Assembly: GCA_964623265.1 (NCBI GenBank)
Contig: CAZUTK010000019.1
Location: forward strand, 1-43,806
DNA length: 43,806 bases
Direction of reading: 5' to 3'
From: CAZUTK01 sp964623265
GTDB taxonomy: Bacteria > Electryoneota > B3-LCP
The stretch's first letter is position 1. Each line of letters opens with the position of its first letter. Below, piece after piece: positions 15,735 through 24,077 of the stretch. The notes under the pieces were generated by a model, which saw nothing but the letters and a program-made list of their open reading frames with translations, ran no database searches and was not told where the DNA came from. Both the position numbers and the translations under genes were made by a program.

Positions 15735-17683
15735 GAGGATTCGACCGTCAGAGTTTCGATGAGAGCTTTTGATGATTCGGTTTTTGCGTCGCAACCAATC
15801 TTGGAACGATCCAGCGTGAAATAGAAAGTGCTGCCTCGCCCTAATTCAGACTCCACCCAGATTTCGCCGCCGTACATCTCGACGATGGTCTTCACGGTCG
15901 CTAACCCGACGCCTTTGCCTTCCACGTTGCCGATTTCGCGGCTGCGCACGCGGCGGAAAACGCAGAAGATTTTATCCTTCTGGTCCTCAGGGATGCCGAT
16001 CCCATTGTCGAGGACCCAGAACAGGTAGAAGCGATCCTGTTTGGACCAGCCGATTTCAATTCTCGGCTCCGGCTGATCGCCCATATATTTAATGGCGTTG
16101 TCAATGAGATTCTGAAACAACTGCCGGATGCGGTTCTTCTCCGCGCAGATGACCGGCATCAGATCCAGCAGAGTGATATGAATTCCACGCTGTTCGATAG
16201 CGTAGGAAAGCGATTCGCGGATTTCGCCTAACAGTTCGGTCAGATCGAATTTCGTGGGGCGGGAACGACGCGTCTTAATGCGCGAAAGTTCCAGCAGATC
16301 TTCCACCATTTGCAGTTCGATGCGGACGTTGTTGTTGATCCGATTCAAGGCATCCAGCGATGCTTCATCCAGATGTTCCCGGCTTCGTTTTTCCAGAAGC
16401 CGAGTCAATCCCGCGATATTGCGCAAAGGAGCCCCCAGATCATGGGAAACGGCTCGAAGGAAATCCTCCTTTTCCGCCATTTCCCGTTTTAAGCGGAGAT
16501 TGGCGTGCATCAACTGTTCGGTGCGCCTGGCAACTTCGCGTTCGAGATTCTCATTCAGCCGGGATAACTCTGCGGCGAAGCGGTCCTTTTCGCCGATATT
16601 CCGTCGCAGCGAGTTCGTCAATTGATTGAAGGATTCTGCCAGCTTGCCGATCTCGTCCTCGCTCTCGATGGGCACTTCCCCCTTGAAATCAAGTTCGGAG
16701 AGGCGCTGCACGTTTTGGGCGAGATTGTCCAGAGGACGAGTGACTCTTTTGGAGAGCCAGTAGGTCGCCTGAAGCACTGCGATGATGATCACTACGAGGA
16801 TGCCGAGCAGAAAGACTAAAGTCTGTTCCCACGCCGCGCGAAGATACGATATGGAACGATACACCGCGCAGATGATCTGCGAGTCTTCCTCCAATTCTCG
16901 CTGCGCGAAGAACGTCGCCTGGCAATTGACTCCTCTGAGGTTCGTTGATTTAGAGATCATCTTACCCGAGAGGATCGCATTGATATCTTCTTTGCGCAGC
17001 AGGTCGTTGATCGGCGGCAGTGGACGCACATCGAATGGAGTCAAGGATGGATTGGCGGGATCAACCCAGATGGTGAACGCGACTCCCGGTATCGTCCCGA
17101 AACGATCCATGAACCCTTGATCCAACGTGTTCCCGATGGTGACGGTGCCCGCCTTGCGGCCCGATTGATACACTGCTGAACTCGCCACCAAGTAGATCTG
17201 ATTGTGTTCCCTGAGCAAACCGAAGTTGGTTGTATCGGATTTTAAGACGGAATGCACCAAGGGATTTGTGCTGGATTTGCCGAAATGCAGCGTGTCAGTG
17301 ATGCTGAGCGCGACGATTCCCCCCTGATCGCAGATTTCGAAAAAATCCAACTGATTCGCGGAGATGATCTGCGCCAGTTCCGAGATGGATTCCCAGGGAG
17401 CATCGCCTCGGATGATCTCGATGACATTCGGCGATAAGGAGATGGTCTTCGCCAGATTTTGCAATCCCATCCCGACGGTGTGGAGCGTGGCGGGAAAAGA
17501 ACGGGAAATACCGGTGAGTTCCATTGCGCCCTGCTTGCGAACCCGCAGTTCATAGTGGATCATGCTGACAGAGACACCGGCGACCAGCACGAGCAGACTG
17601 ACGGATCCGATGTAGAACGCGATTTTATGCCGTATGGATTTCACGTGTCTTGAATCGAATTGAAATCGGATCTCCGGGTGCAA
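15731..17683 (-). CDS. Membrane sensor histidine kinase with Cache-like sensor and HAMP
   Basis: A complete kinase of 650 residues. Order: membrane helix near 22-45; periplasmic sensor to about 285, containing features of double Cache domains; second membrane helix about 288-310; HAMP about 312-365; coiled coil; HisKA with His414 in AVSHDLGAPLRNI; HATPase with N box NLIDNAIKYM, G1 DNGIGIP, F box and G2 GKGVGLA. The TTG start at 17683 has no ribosome site; a GTG at 17644 just before the first membrane helix is an alternative. Its stop overlaps the next gene start. It probably phosphorylates the two receiver proteins encoded directly behind it. The ligand is unknown. Confidence 0.9.
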   Translation of the reverse strand: MHPEIRFQFDSRHVKSIRHKIAFYIGSVSLLVLVAGVSVSMIHYELRVRKQGAMELTGISRSFPATLHTVGMGLQNLAKTISLSPNVIEIIRGDAPWESISELAQIISANQLDFFEICDQGGIVALSITDTLHFGKSSTNPLVHSVLKSDTTNFGLLREHNQIYLVASSAVYQSGRKAGTVTIGNTLDQGFMDRFGTIPGVAFTIWVDPANPSLTPFDVRPLPPINDLLRKEDINAILSGKMISKSTNLRGVNCQATFFAQRELEEDSQIICAVYRSISYLRAAWEQTLVFLLGILVVIIIAVLQATYWLSKRVTRPLDNLAQNVQRLSELDFKGEVPIESEDEIGKLAESFNQLTNSLRRNIGEKDRFAAELSRLNENLEREVARRTEQLMHANLRLKREMAEKEDFLRAVSHDLGAPLRNIAGLTRLLEKRSREHLDEASLDALNRINNNVRIELQMVEDLLELSRIKTRRSRPTKFDLTELLGEIRESLSYAIEQRGIHITLLDLMPVICAEKNRIRQLFQNLIDNAIKYMGDQPEPRIEIGWSKQDRFYLFWVLDNGIGIPEDQKDKIFCVFRRVRSREIGNVEGKGVGLATVKTIVEMYGGEIWVESELGRGSTFYFTLDRSKIGCDAKTESSKALIETLTVESS

Positions 17684-17717
17684 CAGCAGCTTTTTGCGAA
17701 AAATGAGCAGGATTCAA

Positions 17718-17742
17718 TGACGGTCAATTTACTTTTCCGTCA
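17718..17742. promoter_or_regulatory. Inverted repeat upstream of the histidine kinase gene
   Basis: TGACGG (17718-17723) and CCGTCA (17737-17742) form a dyad with a 13-base spacer, 35-60 bases before the kinase start. On the minus strand the outer arm doubles as TTGACG, a possible -35 box, though no good -10 lies 17 bases on. Reads as an operator candidate only. Confidence 0.35.
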
Positions 17743-17922
17743 AGGTTGAAACAAGCGAAAACAGCCGCATCTCAAGGGTTCGCCGCGATTTTTGCGAAAA
17801 GCGGCAGGATCCTACCTAATGAAATGGCATCTTGAAAACGGGGAGTGCGCAATCCGAGGATCGGATCGGGGGGAATGCTGCAGATATGGTTTTTTGGGTA
17901 AAACCCCGTTTTTGCTGACGTC

Positions 17923-19821
17923 CTATCCGGCACCCTCATTATCGTTGTGCAGGTGTTGCCAGATGCGCCGCGCCAGTGCGGCTGGGATGCCCGGGGTGGA
18001 TGCGATCTGGGTTTCAGAGGCTTCCTTTAGAGCCTTCAGCGATCCGAACTGTTTCAACAGCGCCTTGCGCCGGGCTTCGCCCACCCCCGGGATGCCGTCC
18101 AGCTCTCCGGAAAGCGTGCGTTTCCTGCGCAGCTTACGGTGATATTCCACTGCGAAGCGGTGCGCTTCGTCGCGCACCTGACAAAGCAGTTTCAGAGCCG
18201 ACGAATTCCGCGGGATGTTCTGCGGATCGGAAAATCCCGGTAAGAACACTTCTTCCAGCTTTTTCGCCAGCCCCGCCGCGGGGATTCTCTCCAGTCCGAG
18301 TTCCTTCAGAACCTGCACGGCGCGGTTCAACTGGCCCTTTCCGCCGTCTATCAGGATGAAATCCGGCAGGGGGTGCTTTTCCGCCAATGCTCGCCGGTAG
18401 CGGCGCCGGACGGCTTCGCCGATCATCGCGAAGTCATCCGATCCGGCGACCGTCTTGATCCTAAAGCGGCGGTATTCCGCTTTCGCCGGTCTGGCGTTCA
18501 GGAAGCAAACCATGGACGCCACCGCGTCACGCCCTTGAATATTGGAGACATCAAAGGCTTCGATGCGCTTGGGCACACGGGGTAAATGCAGATCGCGCTG
18601 CAGGCTTTTCAGGGAATGGTGGATGAAATCTTTCTTGCTTTTCTGCAGTTTCAATTCGCCCAAAAGCAGTTCCGCATTTTGCGCCGCCAGACGCACCAGG
18701 CGGGCTTTCTCTCCGATTCTGGGGATCTCCAGATGGACTCTGGCGCCGCGGCGCGAGGAGAGCCACTGACCGATCACTTCCATGCTTTCCACTTCGTGCG
18801 GGAGGAAGATCTCTTCCGGAATAGATTCTGTCAGTGTGTAGTACTCTTTCAGGAACGCTTCGAGGATTTCTTCCGGTTTTTTTTCGAAGATGCGGTTCAA
18901 GTAGAAGTGCGATCTGCCGACGATGCGCCCGGAACGAATCTGGAACAGCGCCGCGCAGCCGTCATCGTCTTCCGTCGCCAGCGCGATCACGTCGCGATCC
19001 AGCGGATCCACCGATTCGACTTTCTGCCGGGCGCCGAATGCCTCCAACCGCCTCAGGCGATCCCGCCATTGCGCCGCCTCTTCAAAGCGCAGTTCATCCG
19101 CCGCCTGCTGCATCTTTTGCTGTAAATAGGCGGCGATCTCCTTGTCCTTTCCCTGAATCAAATTGACGAATTGCCGCACATTTTCCGCGTATTCTTCGAC
19201 CGTGATCAATCCCGCGCAGGCGCCGGCGCAACGCCCGATGTGATAATTGAGGCAGGGGCGATAGCGCTTCTTCGCCGCTTCTTCCGGAGTAATCGCGCGG
19301 TTGCAGTTCCGGATGCGGATCACGGCTTTGAAGGTGCGGATGAGTTCCTTCAGCGCCTTCACATCCGTATAGGGTCCGTAGTATTTCGAACCGTCCCTCG
19401 GAGTCTTGCGCGTCAGGAAAATGCGCGGGTAGAGTTCGTTGGTGACGCGCAGGTAGGGAAAAGACTTGTCGTCGCGCAGGTTGACGTTATACCGGGGGAC
19501 GTTCTTCTTGATCAGGTTGGATTCGAGCAGCAAGGCTTCCAGTTCGGTGTCGGTGACGATAATCTCCAGGTCGGCGATGGATTTCACCAGGCGGCTGTAC
19601 TGATAGCGGCCGTCCTCGCCTTTCTGAAAGTAAGAGCGCACTCGGTTGCGCACTACTTTTGCTTTGCCGATGTAGATGATTTTGCCGCTCCCGTCTTTGA
19701 ATAGGTAAACGCCGGGGGATTTCGGCAGGTTTTCCAGCTTCGTGCGCAGCTTTTCTTTCCCTTCCGTGAAAAGCTCTTGATCTGTCCTAATGTCTGGATG
19801 GATATTCATTTCAAGAGACAT
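17923..19821 (-). CDS. uvrC: Excinuclease ABC subunit C (UvrC)
   Basis: Nucleotide-excision repair endonuclease that, with UvrA and UvrB, cuts on both sides of a DNA lesion. It is 632 residues, a normal length. Domains in order: GIY-YIG nuclease (about 30-115, PGVYLF and IIYIGKA), Cys-rich segment (PCLNYHIGRCAGAC), UVR motif (about 205-240), RNase H-like C-terminal nuclease (about 400-560, with EAFDVSNIQG and ILIDGGKGQL) and tandem helix-hairpin-helix (IPGVGEARRKALL and STPGIPAALARRI). Start ATG 19821 follows CAGGAAAA. The remaining repair genes are not in the window. It is separated from the upstream PLP enzyme gene by a terminator. Confidence 0.97.
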   Translation of the reverse strand: MSLEMNIHPDIRTDQELFTEGKEKLRTKLENLPKSPGVYLFKDGSGKIIYIGKAKVVRNRVRSYFQKGEDGRYQYSRLVKSIADLEIIVTDTELEALLLESNLIKKNVPRYNVNLRDDKSFPYLRVTNELYPRIFLTRKTPRDGSKYYGPYTDVKALKELIRTFKAVIRIRNCNRAITPEEAAKKRYRPCLNYHIGRCAGACAGLITVEEYAENVRQFVNLIQGKDKEIAAYLQQKMQQAADELRFEEAAQWRDRLRRLEAFGARQKVESVDPLDRDVIALATEDDDGCAALFQIRSGRIVGRSHFYLNRIFEKKPEEILEAFLKEYYTLTESIPEEIFLPHEVESMEVIGQWLSSRRGARVHLEIPRIGEKARLVRLAAQNAELLLGELKLQKSKKDFIHHSLKSLQRDLHLPRVPKRIEAFDVSNIQGRDAVASMVCFLNARPAKAEYRRFRIKTVAGSDDFAMIGEAVRRRYRRALAEKHPLPDFILIDGGKGQLNRAVQVLKELGLERIPAAGLAKKLEEVFLPGFSDPQNIPRNSSALKLLCQVRDEAHRFAVEYHRKLRRKRTLSGELDGIPGVGEARRKALLKQFGSLKALKEASETQIASTPGIPAALARRIWQHLHNDNEGAG

Positions 19822-19904
19822 TTTTCCTGCTTCTCGTCTCGCAAGCGATTCGATGGTAATACGGAGAGTGACTTACATTTCATGAGCCTCTGCGGTAAGC
19901 GTCA

Positions 19905-19933
19905 AACAAAGAGGCGGGTGATCCCCGCCTCTT
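19905..19933 (-). terminator. Rho-independent terminator after the PLP enzyme gene
   Basis: Perfect 10-bp stem AAGAGGCGGG (19909-19918) with CCCGCCTCTT (19924-19933) and a 5-base loop. On the minus strand it is followed by TGTTTG. It lies about 105 bases after the stop at 20040. Confidence 0.7.
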
Positions 19934-20039
19934 ATGAACTCAATTCCTTTCCCGTTGATTCGTTTCATCTCGATAAGTCAGGTGCGATCCATCTGCCCTT
20001 GTGATCCGGAACCGATGCCGCAAAGCGGGGCGTGGTTGA

Positions 20040-21224
20040 TCACATCTGTTTCAACGCCTGGTCCAGATCTTCGATGATGTCGTGGACGTCTTCGATTCCG
20101 ACAGAAATGCGGATGAGCCCGGGGCTGATGCCGGATTTTTTCAGATCTTCGGGCGAGTAGGAGCTGTGGGTGGTGGATGCCGGGTGGACGATCAGAGTGT
20201 CGCAATCCCCCAGCGAGACCGCCAGCGTGCAGAGCTTGACGGCGTCCATCACCCGTTTGCCTTCCTCCATGCCGCCTTTGATCTCGAACGCGACCATACC
20301 GCCGAAATTGGTCATCTGCGACTTCGCCAGTTCATGCTGCGGATGAATGCGAAGGCCCGGATACCAGACTCGTTCGACCTTGGGGTGGAAGGAGAGGAAT
20401 TGCGCGACCCGCATGGCGTTTTCCGAATGTTTGTCCATGCGCACCGCCAGAGTCTTCAATCCGCGCAGCAGCAGCCAAGCGTTGAAAGGGCTGATGATGC
20501 CGCCCATATCCTGAAGCGTCGCCTTGCGCAGAGGGGTCATGATTTCCCTGGAACCGATCGCCAACCCTGCCACGGTGTCGCCGTGTCCCCCGATGTATTT
20601 CGTGGCGGAATGCACGACGACGTCGGCGCCCAGCTGCAAGGGTTTCTGATAGTAAGGAGTGGCGAAGGTGTTATCCACCACCAGCTTGATATTGTGCCGT
20701 CGGGCGATTTCAGCGCAGCCGCGGATATCAATGACTTCGATCGTGGGATTGGCGGGCGTCTCGATGAAGATGAAACGCGTTCTCTCGTCAATGGCGTCTT
20801 CGACCTTGTTCAAGTCTGTCGCATCCACTTCGCGGGCTTCGATGGCAACGCGAGGCAGCACCTTCAGGTAGAGCGCATGGGTGCCGCCGTAGATAGTGCG
20901 CGATGAAACGAAGTTATCCCCGGTGTTGCACAGAGCGAAGATTGTTGTGGTGATGGCGGCCATGCCGGAACCGAAGGCGACCGCTTCCTCGCCTTCTTCC
21001 AAAAACGCCATCTCCCGTTCCAGAGCCGCCTGCGTGGGGTTCAGGATGCGAGAATAAATGTATCCCTGTTCCTTCCCGGAGAACAGATCCGCACCGTGCT
21101 GGGTATTCTTAAAAGCGAACGTGGAGCTTTGGTAAATGGGTGTTGAAATGGCTCCGGTCAAAGGATCACCGCCTTCGCTGCCGTGCACCGCCAGAGTCGC
21201 GAATCTCCAGTGTTTCTTAACCAT
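20040..21224 (-). CDS. Trans-sulfuration PLP enzyme, methionine gamma-lyase or cystathionine gamma-lyase type
   Basis: Cytosolic PLP enzyme of the Cys/Met metabolism family, 394 residues. Start ATG 21224 follows GGAGGAG. The PLP lysine is Lys209 in VHSATKYIGGHGD; the cofactor loop SRILNPTQAALE, Tyr112 in IYGGTHAL and the Arg in GLIRISVGIED are present. Overall it reads most like methionine gamma-lyase, which splits methionine into methanethiol, 2-oxobutyrate and ammonia. However, the active-site Cys of Pseudomonas and protozoan enzymes (position 116 there) is Gly114 here, as in cystathionine or O-acetylhomoserine enzymes. Specificity should stay open. It has its own promoter and a leader hairpin (21240-21261). 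Confidence 0.88.
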   Translation of the reverse strand: MVKKHWRFATLAVHGSEGGDPLTGAISTPIYQSSTFAFKNTQHGADLFSGKEQGYIYSRILNPTQAALEREMAFLEEGEEAVAFGSGMAAITTTIFALCNTGDNFVSSRTIYGGTHALYLKVLPRVAIEAREVDATDLNKVEDAIDERTRFIFIETPANPTIEVIDIRGCAEIARRHNIKLVVDNTFATPYYQKPLQLGADVVVHSATKYIGGHGDTVAGLAIGSREIMTPLRKATLQDMGGIISPFNAWLLLRGLKTLAVRMDKHSENAMRVAQFLSFHPKVERVWYPGLRIHPQHELAKSQMTNFGGMVAFEIKGGMEEGKRVMDAVKLCTLAVSLGDCDTLIVHPASTTHSSYSPEDLKKSGISPGLIRISVGIEDVHDIIEDLDQALKQM

Positions 21225-21285
21225 AAACTCCTCCATGACGCGGAATCCTGTTGAATTCCGCTGTTTTCGTTATCAATCCCCTGAG

Positions 21286-21314
21286 AATATAAGGAATGGA
21301 AAGTCCAAGATCAA
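21286..21314 (-). promoter_or_regulatory. Sigma70-type promoter of the PLP enzyme gene
   Basis: Minus strand TTGATC (21314-21309), 17-base spacer, TATATT (21291-21286), about 62 bases before the start codon. Confidence 0.7.
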
Positions 21315-21544
21315 GCGAAAAGAACGATTTAGGTCTAAGAATTCGTGCGCAGTGACGAATGTTCTTTTCACCGGGCGTATTGCAAGTGGTCGGATGGCGG
21401 TTCGTATTCCTTAAAAAACATCCGATCCCATCCATGCCGATCCCTGATTGTAGTGCAGTGAAACCTCCCATCCTTTCAGAGAACAGCAAGGCGGTATGTG
21501 TTGCGCAACTCTATTTCCTGTAAAAGCCTTTGTTCAGATTGTAT

Positions 21545-21573
21545 TTGACTCTATCCTGCGCCTGTAGTATATT
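21545..21573 (+). promoter_or_regulatory. Sigma70-type promoter of the zinc-ribbon/LemA/M48 operon
   Basis: TTGACT (21545-21550), 17-base spacer, TATATT (21568-21573). Predicted transcription start near 21580, about 22 bases before the ATG at 21602. Confidence 0.78.
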
Positions 21574-21601
21574 TCTGAACATCAACAATTATCAAGAGAA
21601 A

Positions 21602-21991
21602 ATGATCTGCCTTCACTGCCGAAAGCCGATGGTCGTCCTGGAGCTCGCAGAGGTCGAAGTGGACTACTGCACCTTTTGCGAAGGAATCTGGCTGGATGCG
21701 GGAGAATTGGAAATACTGGCGCACGGATCCGGTGATAAAGAGGAATCCCCATTGCCGGATTTTTCCGATTGGCGAGCGAGTCGCAGCTCCAAGAGATGCC
21801 CGATCTGTATGCGGCGGATGCAGCGGATCACCTCCACAGGCGGCGAAAAAGTCACTCTGGACCGCTGCAAGGGGGGGCACGGCATCTGGTTCGACCGCGG
21901 CGAACTGGAGATGATCCTGCAAAATTTTCAGGAATCAAACCGGACTCGAGTTGCGGAGCTTTTAAGAGAAATTTTTCCCGAGTCCCCGTAA
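21602..21991 (+). CDS. Double zinc-ribbon protein, zf-TFIIB family
   Basis: A 129-residue cytosolic protein with two copies of a TFIIB-like zinc ribbon. The first has Cys3-Cys6 (ICLHC) and Cys23-Cys26 (YCTFCEGIWLDAGE); the second has Cys66-Cys69 (RCPICM) and Cys89 with His93 (DRCKGGHGIWFDRGE). The repeated C..(C/H)xGIWxDxGE signature defines the family. Start ATG 21602 follows AAGAGAAA; the open frame extends 24 codons upstream into the promoter. The function of the family is not known. It is 19 bases ahead of lemA and heads a four-gene unit in which the M48 protein also bears zinc ribbons. Confidence 0.88.
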   Translation: MICLHCRKPMVVLELAEVEVDYCTFCEGIWLDAGELEILAHGSGDKEESPLPDFSDWRASRSSKRCPICMRRMQRITSTGGEKVTLDRCKGGHGIWFDRGELEMILQNFQESNRTRVAELLREIFPESP

Positions 21992-22010
21992 TAAAAGAAA
22001 GGAAAGCAAG

Positions 22011-22610
22011 ATGATCGCTTTTCTCGTTTTTGTTTTGGCGATTCTTCTGCTGGTCGTCTATCCCATCGCGATTTACAACGCGCTGGTGCGGCTGCGCAAT
22101 CAGGTGAAGAACGCCTGGTCGCAGATAGATGTGCAGCTGAAGAGGCGCCATGATCTGATCCCCAACTTGGTGGAGACCGCGAAAGGCTATATGGTGCACG
22201 AACGGCAGACGCTGGAAGGCGTAACCGAAGCTCGCAGCCGGGCGATGAGCGCGCAAACCGTCGGGGAAAAGTCCCGGGCGGAAGGCGCGCTGTCCGGAGC
22301 CATGGGGAAGTTCTTTCTGGTTGTGGAAAATTATCCCGATCTGAAAGCCAATCAGAATTTCCTGGCACTGCAGGAAGAGTTGACCTCGACGGAGAATAAG
22401 ATCGCCTTTGCCCGCCAGAACTATAACGATCAGGTCTTGTACTTTAATAACAAGATTCAGATGTTTCCTTCCAATATCATCGCCGGGATGATGAAATTCA
22501 AGGAAGCTGAATTTTTCGAGTTGGAAGATCAGACGGAAAAAGCTGTCCCTAAAGTGAGCTTCGATCAGGTGTTGAAGAATCAGGATGTGGGAACTGATCC
22601 GTCAAAATAG
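22011..22610 (+). CDS. lemA: LemA family membrane protein (second copy)
   Basis: A 199-residue LemA protein with one N-terminal membrane helix (residues 2-20) and the usual helical domain, including NAWSQIDVQLKRRHDLIPN, VVENYPDLKANQNF and a tail with KEAEFFELEDQ. Start ATG 22011 follows AAAGGAAAGC. It overlaps the M48 peptidase gene by 26 bases, and LemA next to an HtpX-like peptidase is a recurrent bacterial arrangement. It clearly resembles the copy at 4771-5346 but is not a recent duplicate, as the sequences differ at many positions. Confidence 0.93.
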   Translation: MIAFLVFVLAILLLVVYPIAIYNALVRLRNQVKNAWSQIDVQLKRRHDLIPNLVETAKGYMVHERQTLEGVTEARSRAMSAQTVGEKSRAEGALSGAMGKFFLVVENYPDLKANQNFLALQEELTSTENKIAFARQNYNDQVLYFNNKIQMFPSNIIAGMMKFKEAEFFELEDQTEKAVPKVSFDQVLKNQDVGTDPSK

Positions 22611-24075
22611 GCGCAAATCCGTCTTACTCGCCGTACTGATGGGGGTGTGTCTGGTCCTGCTCGGCTTCTTGATCGGTGCCGCCGTGGATGTGCGCAGCGG
22701 CGGTGCTATCGGTGCGCTTGCCGCCGCGGCGATCTGGGGGATTCTGTCGTTTTTAAGCTATTTTGCAGGTGATCCTATCGTGCTCTCCTTCAGCGGCGCA
22801 AAGCTTGTGTCGCCGGAGATCCATCCGCAGTTGTTCAACGTCGTCGAAGAGATGAAGATCGCCGCCGGACTTCATTTTATGCCGCATATCTATATCCTGG
22901 ATGCGGCGGCGCCGAACGCCTTCGCCACAGGTAAACGGCCGGAGGAGGCGTCCATCGTCGTGACCGCAGGATTGTTGACGAAGTTAAATCGCGATGAACT
23001 GCAGGGAGTGGTGGCGCATGAAATGTCGCACATCCTGAACCGGGATACGCAATTCGTCACCTTCGCCAGTATGATGCTCGGGGCAATCGTGTTGATCTCC
23101 GAGCTCTTTCTCCGCGGGTTTTATTATTCCGGCGCGGGGAGCGGTCGGAGGTTTCGTTCGGGCGGATCGTTGAAGCGCGGCGGCGGTCAGATGCAAGCGC
23201 TGTTGGTAGTGGTCGCATTGGTTTTCGCCGTATTGGCGCCGGTGATGGCGCGGTTGCTCTATTTCGCCATATCTCGGCGCAGAGAATATCTGGCGGATGC
23301 TTCCGCCGTACGTTTGACCCGCTATCCTGAGGGGTTGGCTTCGGCACTGGAGAAGATCGCCCGATCCACAGAGGATCTGCCGCAGGCGAACAAAGCCTCC
23401 GCGCCGCTGTTCATCGTGAACCCCCTGAAAGAAGCCGGCGAGGAACACGCTGATTTATCTGCGACGCATCCCCCCATTTCGGAACGGATCCGCATTCTGC
23501 GCGCCATATCGCAGGGAGCGGCGCTGCGCAATTATCAGGAAGCCTTCGAAAAGATCATCGGACGCAAGACTTCACTGATTCCACCGTCGGGGTTGAAGAG
23601 CAAGGTGGAGATTCCGCTTCGCTCTGCTTCGGTGGAGAAGCCGGCGGCGCCGATCGGTGCGCAGCGGCGGGAACTGGGTGATTTGATGCGGATCGTTAAC
23701 GGCTATATTTTCTTGACTTGCGCCTGTGGGATGAAACTGAAATTGGCGCCGGAATATAAAGAACCGTCTATCACCTGCCCGCACTGTGGGCGAGTCATTG
23801 AGATTCCGAAGGCGGAGATAGCCGCCGCGACAGCTTTGGCGACGGCGGCGACGGTTGCGGCGGAGCCGATGCAAAAAGGGCCGGCCGAGGCGCCATTAGT
23901 CTTTCAGCGCAAAGGCGGACGATGGGAATCGTTCGCCTGTCTGTGCGGAAAAATCATTCAGCTTTCCACGAATTTCGAAGGGTCGCACGTCATCTGTAAG
24001 AGTTGCGGCAGGAAGATTCTCATAAAAGAAATGACTCCATCGCATCGTCTCGATGCTGCGCTGAACCCCAATTGA
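22585..24075 (+). CDS. HtpX-like M48 membrane metalloprotease with two C-terminal zinc ribbons
   Basis: Zinc-dependent membrane protease, 496 residues, well above the approximately 290 of HtpX. Two N-terminal membrane helices (about 12-65), then the catalytic HEMSH at 145-149 with the third ligand Glu in RRREYLADASA, and two further hydrophobic helices (about 160-180 and 205-230). After the M48 domain, from about 330, comes a linker and two zinc-ribbon-like modules: CACGMK with CPHCGR (Cys379 onward) and CLCGK with CKSCGR (Cys452 onward). Start ATG 22585 lies inside lemA. The role is likely quality control of membrane proteins; the ribbons may bind substrate or a partner. Confidence 0.88.
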   Translation: MWELIRQNRRKSVLLAVLMGVCLVLLGFLIGAAVDVRSGGAIGALAAAAIWGILSFLSYFAGDPIVLSFSGAKLVSPEIHPQLFNVVEEMKIAAGLHFMPHIYILDAAAPNAFATGKRPEEASIVVTAGLLTKLNRDELQGVVAHEMSHILNRDTQFVTFASMMLGAIVLISELFLRGFYYSGAGSGRRFRSGGSLKRGGGQMQALLVVVALVFAVLAPVMARLLYFAISRRREYLADASAVRLTRYPEGLASALEKIARSTEDLPQANKASAPLFIVNPLKEAGEEHADLSATHPPISERIRILRAISQGAALRNYQEAFEKIIGRKTSLIPPSGLKSKVEIPLRSASVEKPAAPIGAQRRELGDLMRIVNGYIFLTCACGMKLKLAPEYKEPSITCPHCGRVIEIPKAEIAAATALATAATVAAEPMQKGPAEAPLVFQRKGGRWESFACLCGKIIQLSTNFEGSHVICKSCGRKILIKEMTPSHRLDAALNPN

Positions 24076-24077
24076 AA

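Larger units (their letters stand above)
21224..21602. other. Divergent intergenic region, 377 bases, two promoters
   Basis: No gene found. It holds the leftward promoter of the PLP enzyme (21286-21314), a 7-bp hairpin GCGGAAT/ATTCCGC (21240-21261) in that leader, and the rightward promoter of the zinc-ribbon operon (21545-21573). The central part, about 21320-21540, shows nothing I can interpret. Confidence 0.6.
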
